Shown here: positions 47,103 through 55,380 of the stretch, piece after piece
How the letters are laid out: every line of letters starts with the position of its first letter
How positions within the stretch are numbered: position 1 is the stretch's first letter
Source: Paucibacter sp. DJ2R-2
GTDB taxonomy: Bacteria > Pseudomonadota > Gammaproteobacteria > Burkholderiales > Burkholderiaceae_C
Length of the DNA stretch: 64,000 nt
NCBI RefSeq assembly: GCF_025717675.1
Contig: NZ_JAJIRT010000013.1
Span: 62,001-126,000, forward strand
Direction of reading: 5' to 3'
Translations under genes and position numbers: made by a program
The notes under the pieces: generated by a model
Seen by the model: only the letters and a program-made list of their open reading frames with translations
Databases searched by the model: none
What the model was told of the DNA's origin: nothing

Positions 47103-48539
47103 TTACTCGCCAGTCTTGGCTTCGGCCTTGCGTTCCACCGCAGTCTTGGACACCAGCACCGGCTGGCCTTTGAGTTGGTTCAGTGCTTGCGCCAGTTGGA
47201 AGTCCTCGGCACTGCCGAACTCGGGCAGGGGCTTGGGCGGCTCATTCTTCTTGGCGTACTCGGCTTCCAGCTTCTGGCGCGCTTCCTCGCGGGCCTTCTC
47301 GCGGGCTTCGTCCTTCACTTCGTCTTTGCCGCCCAGATGTTTTTCCAGATCGGCTTCGCGGGTGCGCAGGGCGGCGAAGACATTGCCTTCGGCGGTTTCG
47401 TCCAACTGGATGTCGGGCACGATGCCGGTGGCCTGGATGGAGCGGCCGCTCGGCGTGTAGTAGCGCGCGGTGGTGATCTTGAGCGCGGTGTCCGGGCTCA
47501 GCTGGCGAACGGTCTGCACCGAGCCCTTGCCGAAGGTCTGGGCGCCCATGATCAGCGCGCGCTTGTGGTCCTGGAGGGCGCCGGCGACGATCTCGCTGGC
47601 CGAAGCCGAGCCTTCGTTGACCAGCACGATCATCGGCACTTTTTTGAGCGCTGCCGGCAGTTTCTTCAGCGGGTCGTTGCCGCCGCGGCGCAGGTAGTAA
47701 TCAGGGCTGGCCTTGAAGCTGGCCTTGGAGTCGGCGATCTGGCCGTTGGTGCTGACCACCTCGACGTCGCGACTCAGGAAGGCCGAGGAAATCGCCACCG
47801 AGGCTTCCAGCAGGCCGCCCGGGTCATTGCGCAGGTCCAGCACCAGGCCCTTGAGATTGGGCTCCTGCTTATAGATCTCTTCCAGCTTCTTGGCGAAGTC
47901 TTCCACCGTGCGGTCTTGGAACTGGCTCACGCGCAGCCAGGCATAGCCGGGCTCGACCACCTTGCCGCGCACGCTCTGGGCGCGGATTTCTTCGCGCACG
48001 ATGGTGACGGGGAAGCTGCGGTTTTCGCTCTTGCGGTAGATGGTCAGCTGAACCTTGGTGTTGAGCTCGCCGCGCATGCGCTTGACGGCCTGGTCGAGGC
48101 CGAGGCCGCGCACCAGGGTGTCGTCGATCTTGCTGATCAGGTCGCCGCTCTTGAGGCCGGCGCGGAAGGCGGGCGAGCCCTCGATCGGCGAGACGATCTT
48201 GACCAAGCCGTCTTCCATGCCGATTTCGATGCCGACACCGACGAATTTGCCGGTCGTGCCTTCGCGGAACTCCTTGAAGTTCTTCTTGTCGAAGAACTGA
48301 GAGTGCGGGTCCAGGCCGGAGACCATGCCGGCGATCGCGTCATTGATCAGTTTTTTCTCATCGACGGGTTCGACGTAATCGGACTTGACCATGCCGAACA
48401 CGGCAGCCAGCTGTTGCAGCTCTTCCAGTGGCAGCGGCGAGAGGCTGCTGCGGGCGTTGGCCTGCAATTGCATCGTGGTCAATGCGCCTGCAACGGCGCC
48501 CAGAGCGAGCCAGCCGGCAACTTTCAATTTGGCACTCAT
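47103..48539 (-). CDS. ctpA: C-terminal processing peptidase, S41 family
   Basis: Periplasmic serine protease that trims or degrades exported proteins. The 478-residue protein has a signal-anchor-like N-terminus (VAGWLALGAVAGALTTMQLQ), a PDZ domain at about 95-180 (GVGIEIGM to PVTIVRE) and the catalytic S41 domain. Ser313 in NEGSASASE and Lys338 in GAQTFGKGSVQ are 25 residues apart as expected for the Ser-Lys dyad. A charged coiled-coil-like C-terminal tail (KDEVKDEAREKAREEARQ) is extra. It is monocistronic by position, with a terminator downstream. Confidence 0.93.
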   Translation of the reverse strand: MSAKLKVAGWLALGAVAGALTTMQLQANARSSLSPLPLEELQQLAAVFGMVKSDYVEPVDEKKLINDAIAGMVSGLDPHSQFFDKKNFKEFREGTTGKFVGVGIEIGMEDGLVKIVSPIEGSPAFRAGLKSGDLISKIDDTLVRGLGLDQAVKRMRGELNTKVQLTIYRKSENRSFPVTIVREEIRAQSVRGKVVEPGYAWLRVSQFQDRTVEDFAKKLEEIYKQEPNLKGLVLDLRNDPGGLLEASVAISSAFLSRDVEVVSTNGQIADSKASFKASPDYYLRRGGNDPLKKLPAALKKVPMIVLVNEGSASASEIVAGALQDHKRALIMGAQTFGKGSVQTVRQLSPDTALKITTARYYTPSGRSIQATGIVPDIQLDETAEGNVFAALRTREADLEKHLGGKDEVKDEAREKAREEARQKLEAEYAKKNEPPKPLPEFGSAEDFQLAQALNQLKGQPVLVSKTAVERKAEAKTGE

Positions 48540-48757
48540 GATGCGAGCCTGTCCTGTCGGTGAAATACAGCAATGTCGTGGTGGGCGAAGCGTAGCAGTC
48601 GCAGGAAAACCACGCCTTCAGTATATGCCCGCAGGGCTTTCGCTTGGCGGGCAGACAGCTGCATTTGCCCCTCCAAATCGCTGGATTCAAGTGCACAAAC
48701 AGACGAAACGCAGGGCTTTACGCCAGCTTTACGTTTTCGGTGACTTTCGGCACCCGG
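48540..48757. other. Spacer upstream of the protease gene
   Basis: A spacer of 218 nt between the iron-type ATPase stop and the ctpA start. It must hold the ctpA promoter. I see no convincing gene, hairpin terminator or repeat in it. Confidence 0.5.
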
Positions 48758-49921
48758 TCAGAGCGGGCTCTCCGTACGGGCCGTGTCGCCGCTCAGCGCG
48801 GGGAATGTCACGACGTGGTCGACATGGGCTCGTATGCCGATCCATTCGCCCAGATGGTGGTCGTGGTGCGAAGGCACATGGGCCTTGAGGCGGTCGCCGG
48901 TGGCCAGACGCAAGGTGTAGAGAAAGTCCGCGCCGCGAAAGATCTTGCGTTCGATTTGCGCTTTCACCGGCGCCGCGTCGTCATGAATGATGTCATCGGC
49001 CCGCAGCAGCACATCGCAGGCACCGTCCGGGTAGGCGCTGGCCATGGCGCAGGCTTCGGCATCCACCAGCGCACCCACAGGGGTCAGCACCTCGGGGCCG
49101 TCAGCCCCGGCGACGATGCGGCCCGGTGCGAAGACGCTGTGGCCGATGAAGTCGGCCACAAAGCGTGTGGCAGGGCGGTGGTAGACGGTGTACGGCGCAT
49201 CCCATTGCTCCAGCCGGCCCTTGTTCATGACACCGACGACATCGCCGATGGCAAAGGCTTCGGACTGGTCATGGGTCACGAACAACGCGGTGGTGGCGCT
49301 GGCATGCAGGATGGCGCGCAACTCTTGGGACAGGTGCTCGCGCAGGTCGACGTCGAGGCTGGAGAAGGGCTCATCCAGCAAGAGCAGTCGCGGTGCCGGT
49401 GCCAAGGCCCGGGCCAGGGCGACACGCTGCTGCTGGCCGCCGGAAAGCTGGTGCGGCGCACGCTTGGCCGCATGGGCCAGGCCGACCAGATCGAGCATCT
49501 CGCCAATGCGACGGTCGCGGTCGCTGCGGCTCTGGTGGCGCAGGCCGAAGGCGATGTTCTCGGCCACGGACAGATGCGGGAACAGGGCGTAGTCCTGGAA
49601 GACCATGCCGATGCGGCGCGCCTCGGGCGCCAGGTGCAGGCCGAGGCTGGCGTCGGCCAGCGCTTCCCCTTCGATCAGGATTCGGCCGCTGTTCAAACGC
49701 TCCAGGCCGGCGATGCAGCGCAGCAAGGAGGTCTTGCCGCAACCCGAGGGTCCGATCAGCACGCCGATCTGCCCCCGCGCCAGACCCAGGGTGACGCCAT
49801 CAACGGCGCCGGGGCGGACCTTGTTGCTGGTTGCCGTGGGTGGGTGCTGCAAGGAAGGCTGTGCCGGGCCCAGGTTGGCGCCGGGGTAGCGCAGGCCGAT
49901 CTGGTCGAGTGCAAGAAACAT
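48758..49921 (-). CDS. Iron(III)-type ABC transporter ATP-binding protein (FbpC-like)
   Basis: A 387-residue ATPase. Walker A is GPSGCGKTS, the Q-loop MVFQDYALFPHL, signature LSGGQQQRVALARA, Walker B LLLLDEPFSSLD and H-loop FVTHDQSEAF. The C-terminal domain after VADFIGHSVFAPG is of FbpC/PotA TOBE type. An unusual insert of about 25 Pro/Thr-rich residues interrupts the region before Walker A (LGPAQPSLQHPPTATSNK). Divergent from the permease gene. The frame continues upstream of ATG 49921 but without homology. Iron as the substrate rests on subgroup resemblance and the Fur-like box. Confidence 0.88.
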   Translation of the reverse strand: MFLALDQIGLRYPGANLGPAQPSLQHPPTATSNKVRPGAVDGVTLGLARGQIGVLIGPSGCGKTSLLRCIAGLERLNSGRILIEGEALADASLGLHLAPEARRIGMVFQDYALFPHLSVAENIAFGLRHQSRSDRDRRIGEMLDLVGLAHAAKRAPHQLSGGQQQRVALARALAPAPRLLLLDEPFSSLDVDLREHLSQELRAILHASATTALFVTHDQSEAFAIGDVVGVMNKGRLEQWDAPYTVYHRPATRFVADFIGHSVFAPGRIVAGADGPEVLTPVGALVDAEACAMASAYPDGACDVLLRADDIIHDDAAPVKAQIERKIFRGADFLYTLRLATGDRLKAHVPSHHDHHLGEWIGIRAHVDHVVTFPALSGDTARTESPL

Positions 49922-49956
49922 GGCCTTTATGATAGCGGGCCGCCTCGCGTGTTTCG

Positions 49957-49975
49957 AATGCGGATCGTTCGCATT
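49957..49975. promoter_or_regulatory. Fur-like box between divergent iron transport genes
   Basis: AATGCGGATCGTTCGCATT, a 19-bp inverted repeat (AATGCG and CGCATT arms). The reverse complement AATGCGAACGATCCGCATT closely resembles betaproteobacterial Fur sites. It sits 36 nt from the ATPase start and would repress both genes when iron is plentiful. Confidence 0.65.
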
Positions 49976-50109
49976 TGCTTGATTCAGGTCAAGAGCGCGC
50001 TGTCCGGGGTCGTGGGCACCAAGCTGGCTGTGGCGCGCCGTGGCCAGCTTTTGCGCCATATTTGAGCTACCGACGCCTCCTTGGCCCCTCCTTGTTGTTT
50101 GTCGCCTGC

Positions 50110-51741
50110 ATGCTGCGTCTGATCACTGTTGTTTGCCTCTTGCTGGCCGTGCCCGTGTTCGGCGTGCTGGGTTCCTGGTTGAGTCTGGACGCACAGAGCT
50201 TGGCGCTGCTGCGCCACCAACTGGAAACGGTGCTGCCGGCCTATGCCGCTTCATCTCTGGTGTTGTCGGTGGCAGTGGCGCTTGGCGTGGCTTTGCTGGG
50301 TGGCGCGACGGCTGCGGCGGTCAGCCTCTTTGATTTCCCCGGTCGGCGCTGGTTCGAATGGGGCTTGTTGCTGCCCATGGCCATGCCCGCCTATGTAGCG
50401 GCCTATGCCTACACCGATGCGCTGCAGTACAGCGGCGCTTTGCAGACCTGGCTGCGCGGTTTACTGGGCACAAGCCGGCCGCTCTGGTCCGATGTACGCA
50501 GCTTGCCAGGCGCGGTGCTGCTCTTTGTGCTGTGTCTCTACCCGTATGTTTATCTGCTGACCCGTACGGCGCTCAGCGAACGCGGTGTCACCTTGATGGA
50601 AACCGCTCGCATCCTCGGTGCGGGCACCTTGCGCCGGGTGCGCGAGGTGGCTCTGCCCCTGGCCCGACCGGCACTGGCAGCCGGCGTGGCGCTGGCCTTG
50701 ATGGAGACCCTGGCCGATTACGGGGTCGGAGCCTACTTCGGCCTCAACACCCTGACCACCGGCATCTACAAGGCCTGGCTGGTGATGAACGACCGCATGG
50801 CAGCCGCCCAGTTGGCCTCGGTGCTTTTGCTGGCCGTGGCCGGCCTGCTCTGGTTGGAGCGGAGGGCGCAGGCTCGGCTGCGCTTTTCCAGCAGTCGAGT
50901 AGGGGCTCAGCATGCGGCCGAAGCCCGCCCCCTGCGGCTGCACGGCCTGGCTGCATTCCTGGCTGTTGCGCTTTGCTCCGTGCCCATCTTGCTGGGCTTT
51001 GTATTGCCGGTTCTGGCCTTGCTCAAGCTGATGTGGCTGGAAGCGCGCTACGGCGAATTCGGCCTTCCACTTGCCCGCTTTGCTCAGTGGGCGTGGACGA
51101 GCTTGCAATTGGCTGGCTTGTCCGCCGCACTGGCCGTCGCAATGGCCTTGGTGCTGGCTTATGCCGGCCGTATGGGGCACAGCGCCGGCGCGGCGCGCGG
51201 ACCCGGCGCCGGCTTGTTGCGCCTGTCCACCCGCGTGGTGTCGCTCGGCTATGCCGTACCTGGCGCGGTGATCGCCGTGGGCATCCTGTTGCCCTTGGGC
51301 TGGCTGCAGGAACATGCGCCACAGCTGGGCCTGACAGGCCTTGTGACCGGCACCATCAGCGGCCTGATTTACGCCTACCTGGTGCGCTTTTCGGGCGTGG
51401 CCCTGCAGTCGGTCGAGGCGGGCTATGCCCGCATTTCGCCCAATGTGGATGAAACGGCTCGCCTGCTGGGCGCCAGTCGCTCTCGGGTGTTTTGGGAGCT
51501 GCATGCCCCACTGCTGGCCCGCTCCAGCCTGGCAGCGGCCTTGCTGGTGTTTGTTGATGTGATGAAGGAGCTGCCTGCCACTTTGGTGCTGCGCCCCTTC
51601 AACAGCGACACCCTGGCCGTGGTGGCCTATCAAATGGCCCGAGACGAGCGGCTCGGCGAAGCGGCGCTGCCCTCGCTGGCCATTGTGCTGGTGGGCTTGG
51701 TGCCGGTGCTGATGTTGTCGAGGGCGATGCGTCAGCGCTGA
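50110..51741 (+). CDS. Iron(III)-type ABC transporter permease, two-domain (FbpB-like)
   Basis: A 543-residue inner-membrane protein with about 12 hydrophobic segments in two homologous halves, as in FbpB/SfuB. The EAA loops are LMETARILGAGTLRRVREVALPLARP and DETARLLGASRSRVFWELHAPLL. WGLLLPMAMPAYVAAYAYTD and ALMETLADYGVGAYFGLNTLTTGIYKAW are characteristic of ferric-iron permeases. The start is ATG 50110; a TTG start at 50062 is possible. The partner iron-binding protein gene is absent from the window, so a binding protein must be encoded elsewhere. Confidence 0.9.
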   Translation: MLRLITVVCLLLAVPVFGVLGSWLSLDAQSLALLRHQLETVLPAYAASSLVLSVAVALGVALLGGATAAAVSLFDFPGRRWFEWGLLLPMAMPAYVAAYAYTDALQYSGALQTWLRGLLGTSRPLWSDVRSLPGAVLLFVLCLYPYVYLLTRTALSERGVTLMETARILGAGTLRRVREVALPLARPALAAGVALALMETLADYGVGAYFGLNTLTTGIYKAWLVMNDRMAAAQLASVLLLAVAGLLWLERRAQARLRFSSSRVGAQHAAEARPLRLHGLAAFLAVALCSVPILLGFVLPVLALLKLMWLEARYGEFGLPLARFAQWAWTSLQLAGLSAALAVAMALVLAYAGRMGHSAGAARGPGAGLLRLSTRVVSLGYAVPGAVIAVGILLPLGWLQEHAPQLGLTGLVTGTISGLIYAYLVRFSGVALQSVEAGYARISPNVDETARLLGASRSRVFWELHAPLLARSSLAAALLVFVDVMKELPATLVLRPFNSDTLAVVAYQMARDERLGEAALPSLAIVLVGLVPVLMLSRAMRQR

Positions 51742-52000
51742 AGGTGCACGCTGGCGACGAATGCCCGTTTCAACTTGCTCCAAAGCGGCAGGTTTCCGTC
51801 TGGCCGCCAAAGGTTGAATGCGAACGCCTAGCATTTCAGCGGTTTGAGTTAGGGGGAGGCTTGTGTGTACCCCCGTGACTGAGGGGGGTATTGAGGGCGC
51901 TCGTGAACTTTGTGCGATTGCCAGAGCATTTTTGTAGGCGGACTATGCGTTCACAGCAGTCGCGGTCGCGGCTGTGCTTCGAGAAACGCAGGAGTTCGCA
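51742..52000. other. Spacer before the cohesin-dockerin block
   Basis: A spacer of 259 nt with no convincing gene. It holds the TACCCCC/GGGGGTA inverted repeat at 51868-51890 and must contain the promoter of the exported-protein operon. TTGCCA (51919) and GACTAT (51942) with 17-bp spacing form a weak promoter candidate. Confidence 0.5.
51868..51890. promoter_or_regulatory. TACCCCC/GGGGGTA inverted repeat
   Basis: Seven-base arms TACCCCC (51868-51874) and GGGGGTA (51884-51890) with a 9-bp spacer, 111 nt before the first gene of the cohesin-dockerin block. The TAC-C heptamer form recalls NarL/LuxR-class response-regulator sites, but the protein that binds here is unknown. Confidence 0.45.
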
Positions 52001-52372
52001 ATGGAATTTCACCTCGTCCGAACGCTGAGTCGGCGCGCCCGTGAGGCAATGCTGCTGACGCTGGTCTGCTTGCCGCTGCTGAGCGCAGCGCAGGCCACCG
52101 CCAAGGCCGCTGCGCCCAGCTTGGCCGGTCCTTCCTTGGTGCAAGCCAGCAAAGGCGCCGTCTTTGAGGGGCGAGGCTACAAGCCAAATACCTCGGTTTC
52201 GATTGCCTTGGTGGCGCCCAATGGCGTTGAAACGCAGCTGACGGTGATGGTCAACGCTGAAGGCAATGTCAGCTACCGCTTGCCCGGTGGCGCGGCAGGG
52301 CAGTACAAGCTCAGCGTCTTGGACAGTTCGGGCAAGGCACTGGCCAGTACCAATTTCATGGTTGTCCAGTGA
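52001..52372 (+). CDS. Small exported beta-rich protein, unknown function
   Basis: A 123-residue protein with a signal peptide (basic start, hydrophobic LLTLVCLPLL, site near AAQATA). The mature part of about 90 residues is a single predicted beta-sandwich-like unit (GAVFEGRGYKPNTSVSIALV, then GNVSYRLPGGAAGQYKLSVLD), resembling Ig-like or IPT-like modules. GGAG lies 7-8 nt upstream of ATG 52001; ATG 51974 is in frame. It is the first of four exported proteins in a row and nearly overlaps the next gene. Confidence 0.65.
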   Translation: MEFHLVRTLSRRAREAMLLTLVCLPLLSAAQATAKAAAPSLAGPSLVQASKGAVFEGRGYKPNTSVSIALVAPNGVETQLTVMVNAEGNVSYRLPGGAAGQYKLSVLDSSGKALASTNFMVVQ

Positions 52373-52377
52373 GGCTG

Positions 52378-53487
52378 ATGATGAGTCATCAGCAAGCAAA
52401 AAAACTGGCTTGGAATCGTTTGGCCTGCGCTTTGGCTGCCACGATGCTGCCCTTCGCGGCACCCATGGTCCGCGCGGCAGGCCCAACGGCCGGTATGGCT
52501 GCCACGCCGTCCTTGGCCAGCTTGGCCTATGTGTCTTTGCGCAGCGGCGATCCTCAGATATGGGTTCGTGACAGCCAGGGCCATGAGCAAGCCTTGACCA
52601 GCGGGCGGGGTGTCTACGCCCAGCCAGCGTTGTCGGCTGATGGTCGAATCGCTTTTGTGGCGCGCGAGGCCGGGCGCCCTGTGGTTCAGGTCATGAGCGC
52701 CGATGGCTCCGGACCTCAGCGGGTGTCGACCGGGGCAGATGCCGAAATGGCGCCAAGCTGGGCGCCTGACGGCCGCACTCTGGCGTTCTATGCCATGGAC
52801 CTGAGCAGTGGTACCACGGTGCTTCGCATCGTCGATGTGCAAAGCCGTGCAGTGACAACGATCAAGGTGCCAGGCAAGTCCATGGGGCCTGCTGCGGCAA
52901 GTTGGTCAGCTGACGGGAAGCGACTTTGCTTTTTGGCCCAAGACGAGAAGGCCCGCAACCAAGCTTTTGTCGTGCAGCAGGACGGCAGCGGCTTGAAGGA
53001 ACTGAGCAGCAAGTTCGCACCTCGGGGCGCGGCTTGGGCGGAGCTTTCTCCCGATGGCACGAAAGTGGTGTGGGTGGCTGACCTTCGTGAGAAGCGTTCG
53101 CACCTGATCATCACCGAGGTGGAGAGCGGCAAGTCGGTGGACCTGACCGCGGATGTGTTGGCGTCGCATGAGTCACCCCGTTGGTCGGCCGACAGCCAGT
53201 ACATCGCCTTCTCCAGCACTCGCGATGACCCAGACGGTGCTCGTACCGATGTCTTCAGCATGAAATCTGATGGCAGCGAGCTGCGCAATCTCAGCCAGCA
53301 TCCGTCCGAGGACTTCGACCCCAAATGGAGCAGCGACGGCCGCCATGTGATTTTTGTCAGCCTGCGCAGTGGCACTTCATTGCTCTATCAGGTGAACGTG
53401 CAGAGCGGCAAGACCGAAGTGCTCGCCCAGCATGCTTCGCACGACATGGATCACTCGGTACGGCCTGTGGCCATGCTGGCTCGCTGA
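52378..53487 (+). CDS. PD40/TolB-like beta-propeller exported protein
   Basis: About 369 residues with a signal peptide ending MVRAAG, followed by six or so WD40-like PD40 repeats. Repeats are recognisable as PALSADGRIAFVA, APSWAPDGRTLAFYA, AASWSADGKRLCFLA, AELSPDGTKVVWVA, SPRWSADSQYIAFSST and DPKWSSDGRHVIFVS. This is the TolB-type propeller but without the TolB N-terminal domain. Starts at GTG 52369 (overlapping the previous stop), ATG 52378 or ATG 52381 are all possible. It probably provides a protein-binding scaffold in the periplasm or outside the cell. Confidence 0.8.
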   Translation: MMSHQQAKKLAWNRLACALAATMLPFAAPMVRAAGPTAGMAATPSLASLAYVSLRSGDPQIWVRDSQGHEQALTSGRGVYAQPALSADGRIAFVAREAGRPVVQVMSADGSGPQRVSTGADAEMAPSWAPDGRTLAFYAMDLSSGTTVLRIVDVQSRAVTTIKVPGKSMGPAAASWSADGKRLCFLAQDEKARNQAFVVQQDGSGLKELSSKFAPRGAAWAELSPDGTKVVWVADLREKRSHLIITEVESGKSVDLTADVLASHESPRWSADSQYIAFSSTRDDPDGARTDVFSMKSDGSELRNLSQHPSEDFDPKWSSDGRHVIFVSLRSGTSLLYQVNVQSGKTEVLAQHASHDMDHSVRPVAMLAR

Positions 53488-53550
53488 GCCCTCATCAACC
53501 AAGATCGGGCGTCGCCGGTGTGCGGCCCCAAGCCAATCAAGGATGTCACC

Positions 53551-55320
53551 ATGAACACCCAATTCAAGCCGCTGCATCGTGCAGCAAGCTCAGCCCGCAG
53601 TGCTTTGAGCCTCTTCGCCGCTTTGACGCTGGCGGGGGGGGCGCTTGCCGGCTCCAAGACCTACACCTTCGATGCCGATTTCGACCTGGGCTTGCTCTCT
53701 GGCGTCAATCATGCGGCGCCCAATAACAACCAGCTTCAGCTGAATACCGTGGGCACAACTTTCCCAGTGATGTGGATTGCCAATGCCGGTGAAGACACGG
53801 TGAGTAAGTTCGATACCAATTCCAACGTCGAACTCGCCCGCTATCGCACCTGGTTTGGTCCTGCTGGACAAGCGGGCCATGTCAACCATCTGGGCAACGC
53901 CTACGCGGGACCTGCCCCTTCGCGCACGTCGGTGGATATCAATGGCAATGCCTATGTGTTGAATCGGTGGTTTGAGAACCGCAAGCCGGTGCTGTTGAAA
54001 TTGCTTGCAGAAGGCTTCATCGATCGCAATGGCAATGGTGTCATGGACACATCGAACGGTTCGACACCCTTGCCCATGGCCGACACCAATGGCAACGGGC
54101 AGATCGACGACAACGAGATCACGGACGAACGCGTGGCTTGGGCCGTCCAAGTCGGTGATCAGAACGGTCTGGGCCGAGCGCTTTGCATCGGCACCGATGG
54201 CAATCTCTGGGTGGGCATGTTCAACACCCAGCGCTACTACAAATACAGCTCGAATGATGGCAGCTTGCTGGCCGGCCCGGTGGCCACCACGCCGACCGCA
54301 GGTCAGCCGAGTTCTGGCAGCTGGCAGCCCTATGGTTGCCTGATCGACAAGAACGGAGTGCTCTGGAGTGCCTCACTGGGTGGCCCTCTGGGCAAGATCA
54401 CCAACACGGCCAGCAACACTGGTCCCTACACCGTGGCCTCCTTCCCCGGCGGCATGTATGGCATTGCCTTGGGCAACGACAAGGTCTACACCGGCAGCAA
54501 CAACCGGGTCTTTGATCCCGCCACCAACACCTCGGCCGCCATCGGGGGCCTGAGCGTGAGTTCTGCGGGCATTGTGGTGGACGGTTCGGGCAATATCATC
54601 GCGGGCACCAATACGGTCCAGAAAGTGTCGCCTTCGGGGGTGACGCTGTGGACGGCGCCTTTGCAAGCCGGTGGCGCCTACTCGGTGGGTATTCAGGTGG
54701 ATGCCAACAACGACATCTTCCAGATCGGCTATGGCTCCAACCGGGTCCACAAGTACCGCGGCACCGACGGTGCGCCCATGGGCACCTTCCCGGTGGGCAG
54801 CGTGCCTTACACCTACAGCGATGCTGCTGGTTTTGCCGCGCGGAATTCCACCACGCCTACCGGTACCTGGACCGTCACCTACGACAGCGGCGCCGCTGGC
54901 ACAGCCTGGGACCGCATCAACTGGACGGATTCTGTCCCCGCAGGCGCGGCCATCGTCGTCCAGTACCGCACAGCCGATGTGGCGGCAAATCTGGCCGCCC
55001 AGGCCTATCAGACCGTCAGCAAGAACGTGCCCTTCACGGCCAGCGGCAAGTTCATCCAGGTGTTGACGCGTCTGAATGCCAGCACCACCAACGCCTCGCC
55101 TGTGCTGTTTGACCTGACCATCAAAACCAAGGTGACCGCCTGTGATGTGGACTTGGACGGCGATGTCGACACAGCGGACATGGCGTTGATCCGTGCTGGC
55201 ATTGGCCAGGTGCCTGCTGCTGGCGATCCGCGCGATGGCAATGGCGATGGCGTCATTGATGCCCGCGATGTGCGCGCCTGCACTTTGAAGTGCACACGCA
55301 GCAACTGCGCGACGAACTGA
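53551..55320 (+). CDS. Exported beta-propeller protein with C-terminal type I dockerin
   Basis: A 589-residue protein with a signal peptide ending GGALAG. The body has NHL/Vgb-like propeller repeats (FPVMWIANAGEDTVSKFDT, RALCIGTDGNLWVGMFNT, GCLIDKNGVLWSASLGG, GIVVDGSGNIIAGTN, GIQVDANNDIFQIGYG). Two EF-hand-like loops (DRNGNGVMDTSN, DTNGNGQIDDNE) interrupt one blade near 165-195. The last 62 residues form a dockerin: DVDLDGDVDTADMALIRAGIG and DGNGDGVIDARDVRACTLKC are the paired Ca-binding F-hand repeats, with extra cysteines. AAGGA lies about 7 nt before ATG 53551. The cohesin-like domain protein encoded next is its obvious candidate partner. Confidence 0.85.
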   Translation: MNTQFKPLHRAASSARSALSLFAALTLAGGALAGSKTYTFDADFDLGLLSGVNHAAPNNNQLQLNTVGTTFPVMWIANAGEDTVSKFDTNSNVELARYRTWFGPAGQAGHVNHLGNAYAGPAPSRTSVDINGNAYVLNRWFENRKPVLLKLLAEGFIDRNGNGVMDTSNGSTPLPMADTNGNGQIDDNEITDERVAWAVQVGDQNGLGRALCIGTDGNLWVGMFNTQRYYKYSSNDGSLLAGPVATTPTAGQPSSGSWQPYGCLIDKNGVLWSASLGGPLGKITNTASNTGPYTVASFPGGMYGIALGNDKVYTGSNNRVFDPATNTSAAIGGLSVSSAGIVVDGSGNIIAGTNTVQKVSPSGVTLWTAPLQAGGAYSVGIQVDANNDIFQIGYGSNRVHKYRGTDGAPMGTFPVGSVPYTYSDAAGFAARNSTTPTGTWTVTYDSGAAGTAWDRINWTDSVPAGAAIVVQYRTADVAANLAAQAYQTVSKNVPFTASGKFIQVLTRLNASTTNASPVLFDLTIKTKVTACDVDLDGDVDTADMALIRAGIGQVPAAGDPRDGNGDGVIDARDVRACTLKCTRSNCATN

Positions 55321-55380
55321 AGTCTCTCTGACACAACCCTCCAATCCGGATTTGCTCGTAGTAACCCCCAGGAGTTCAAA

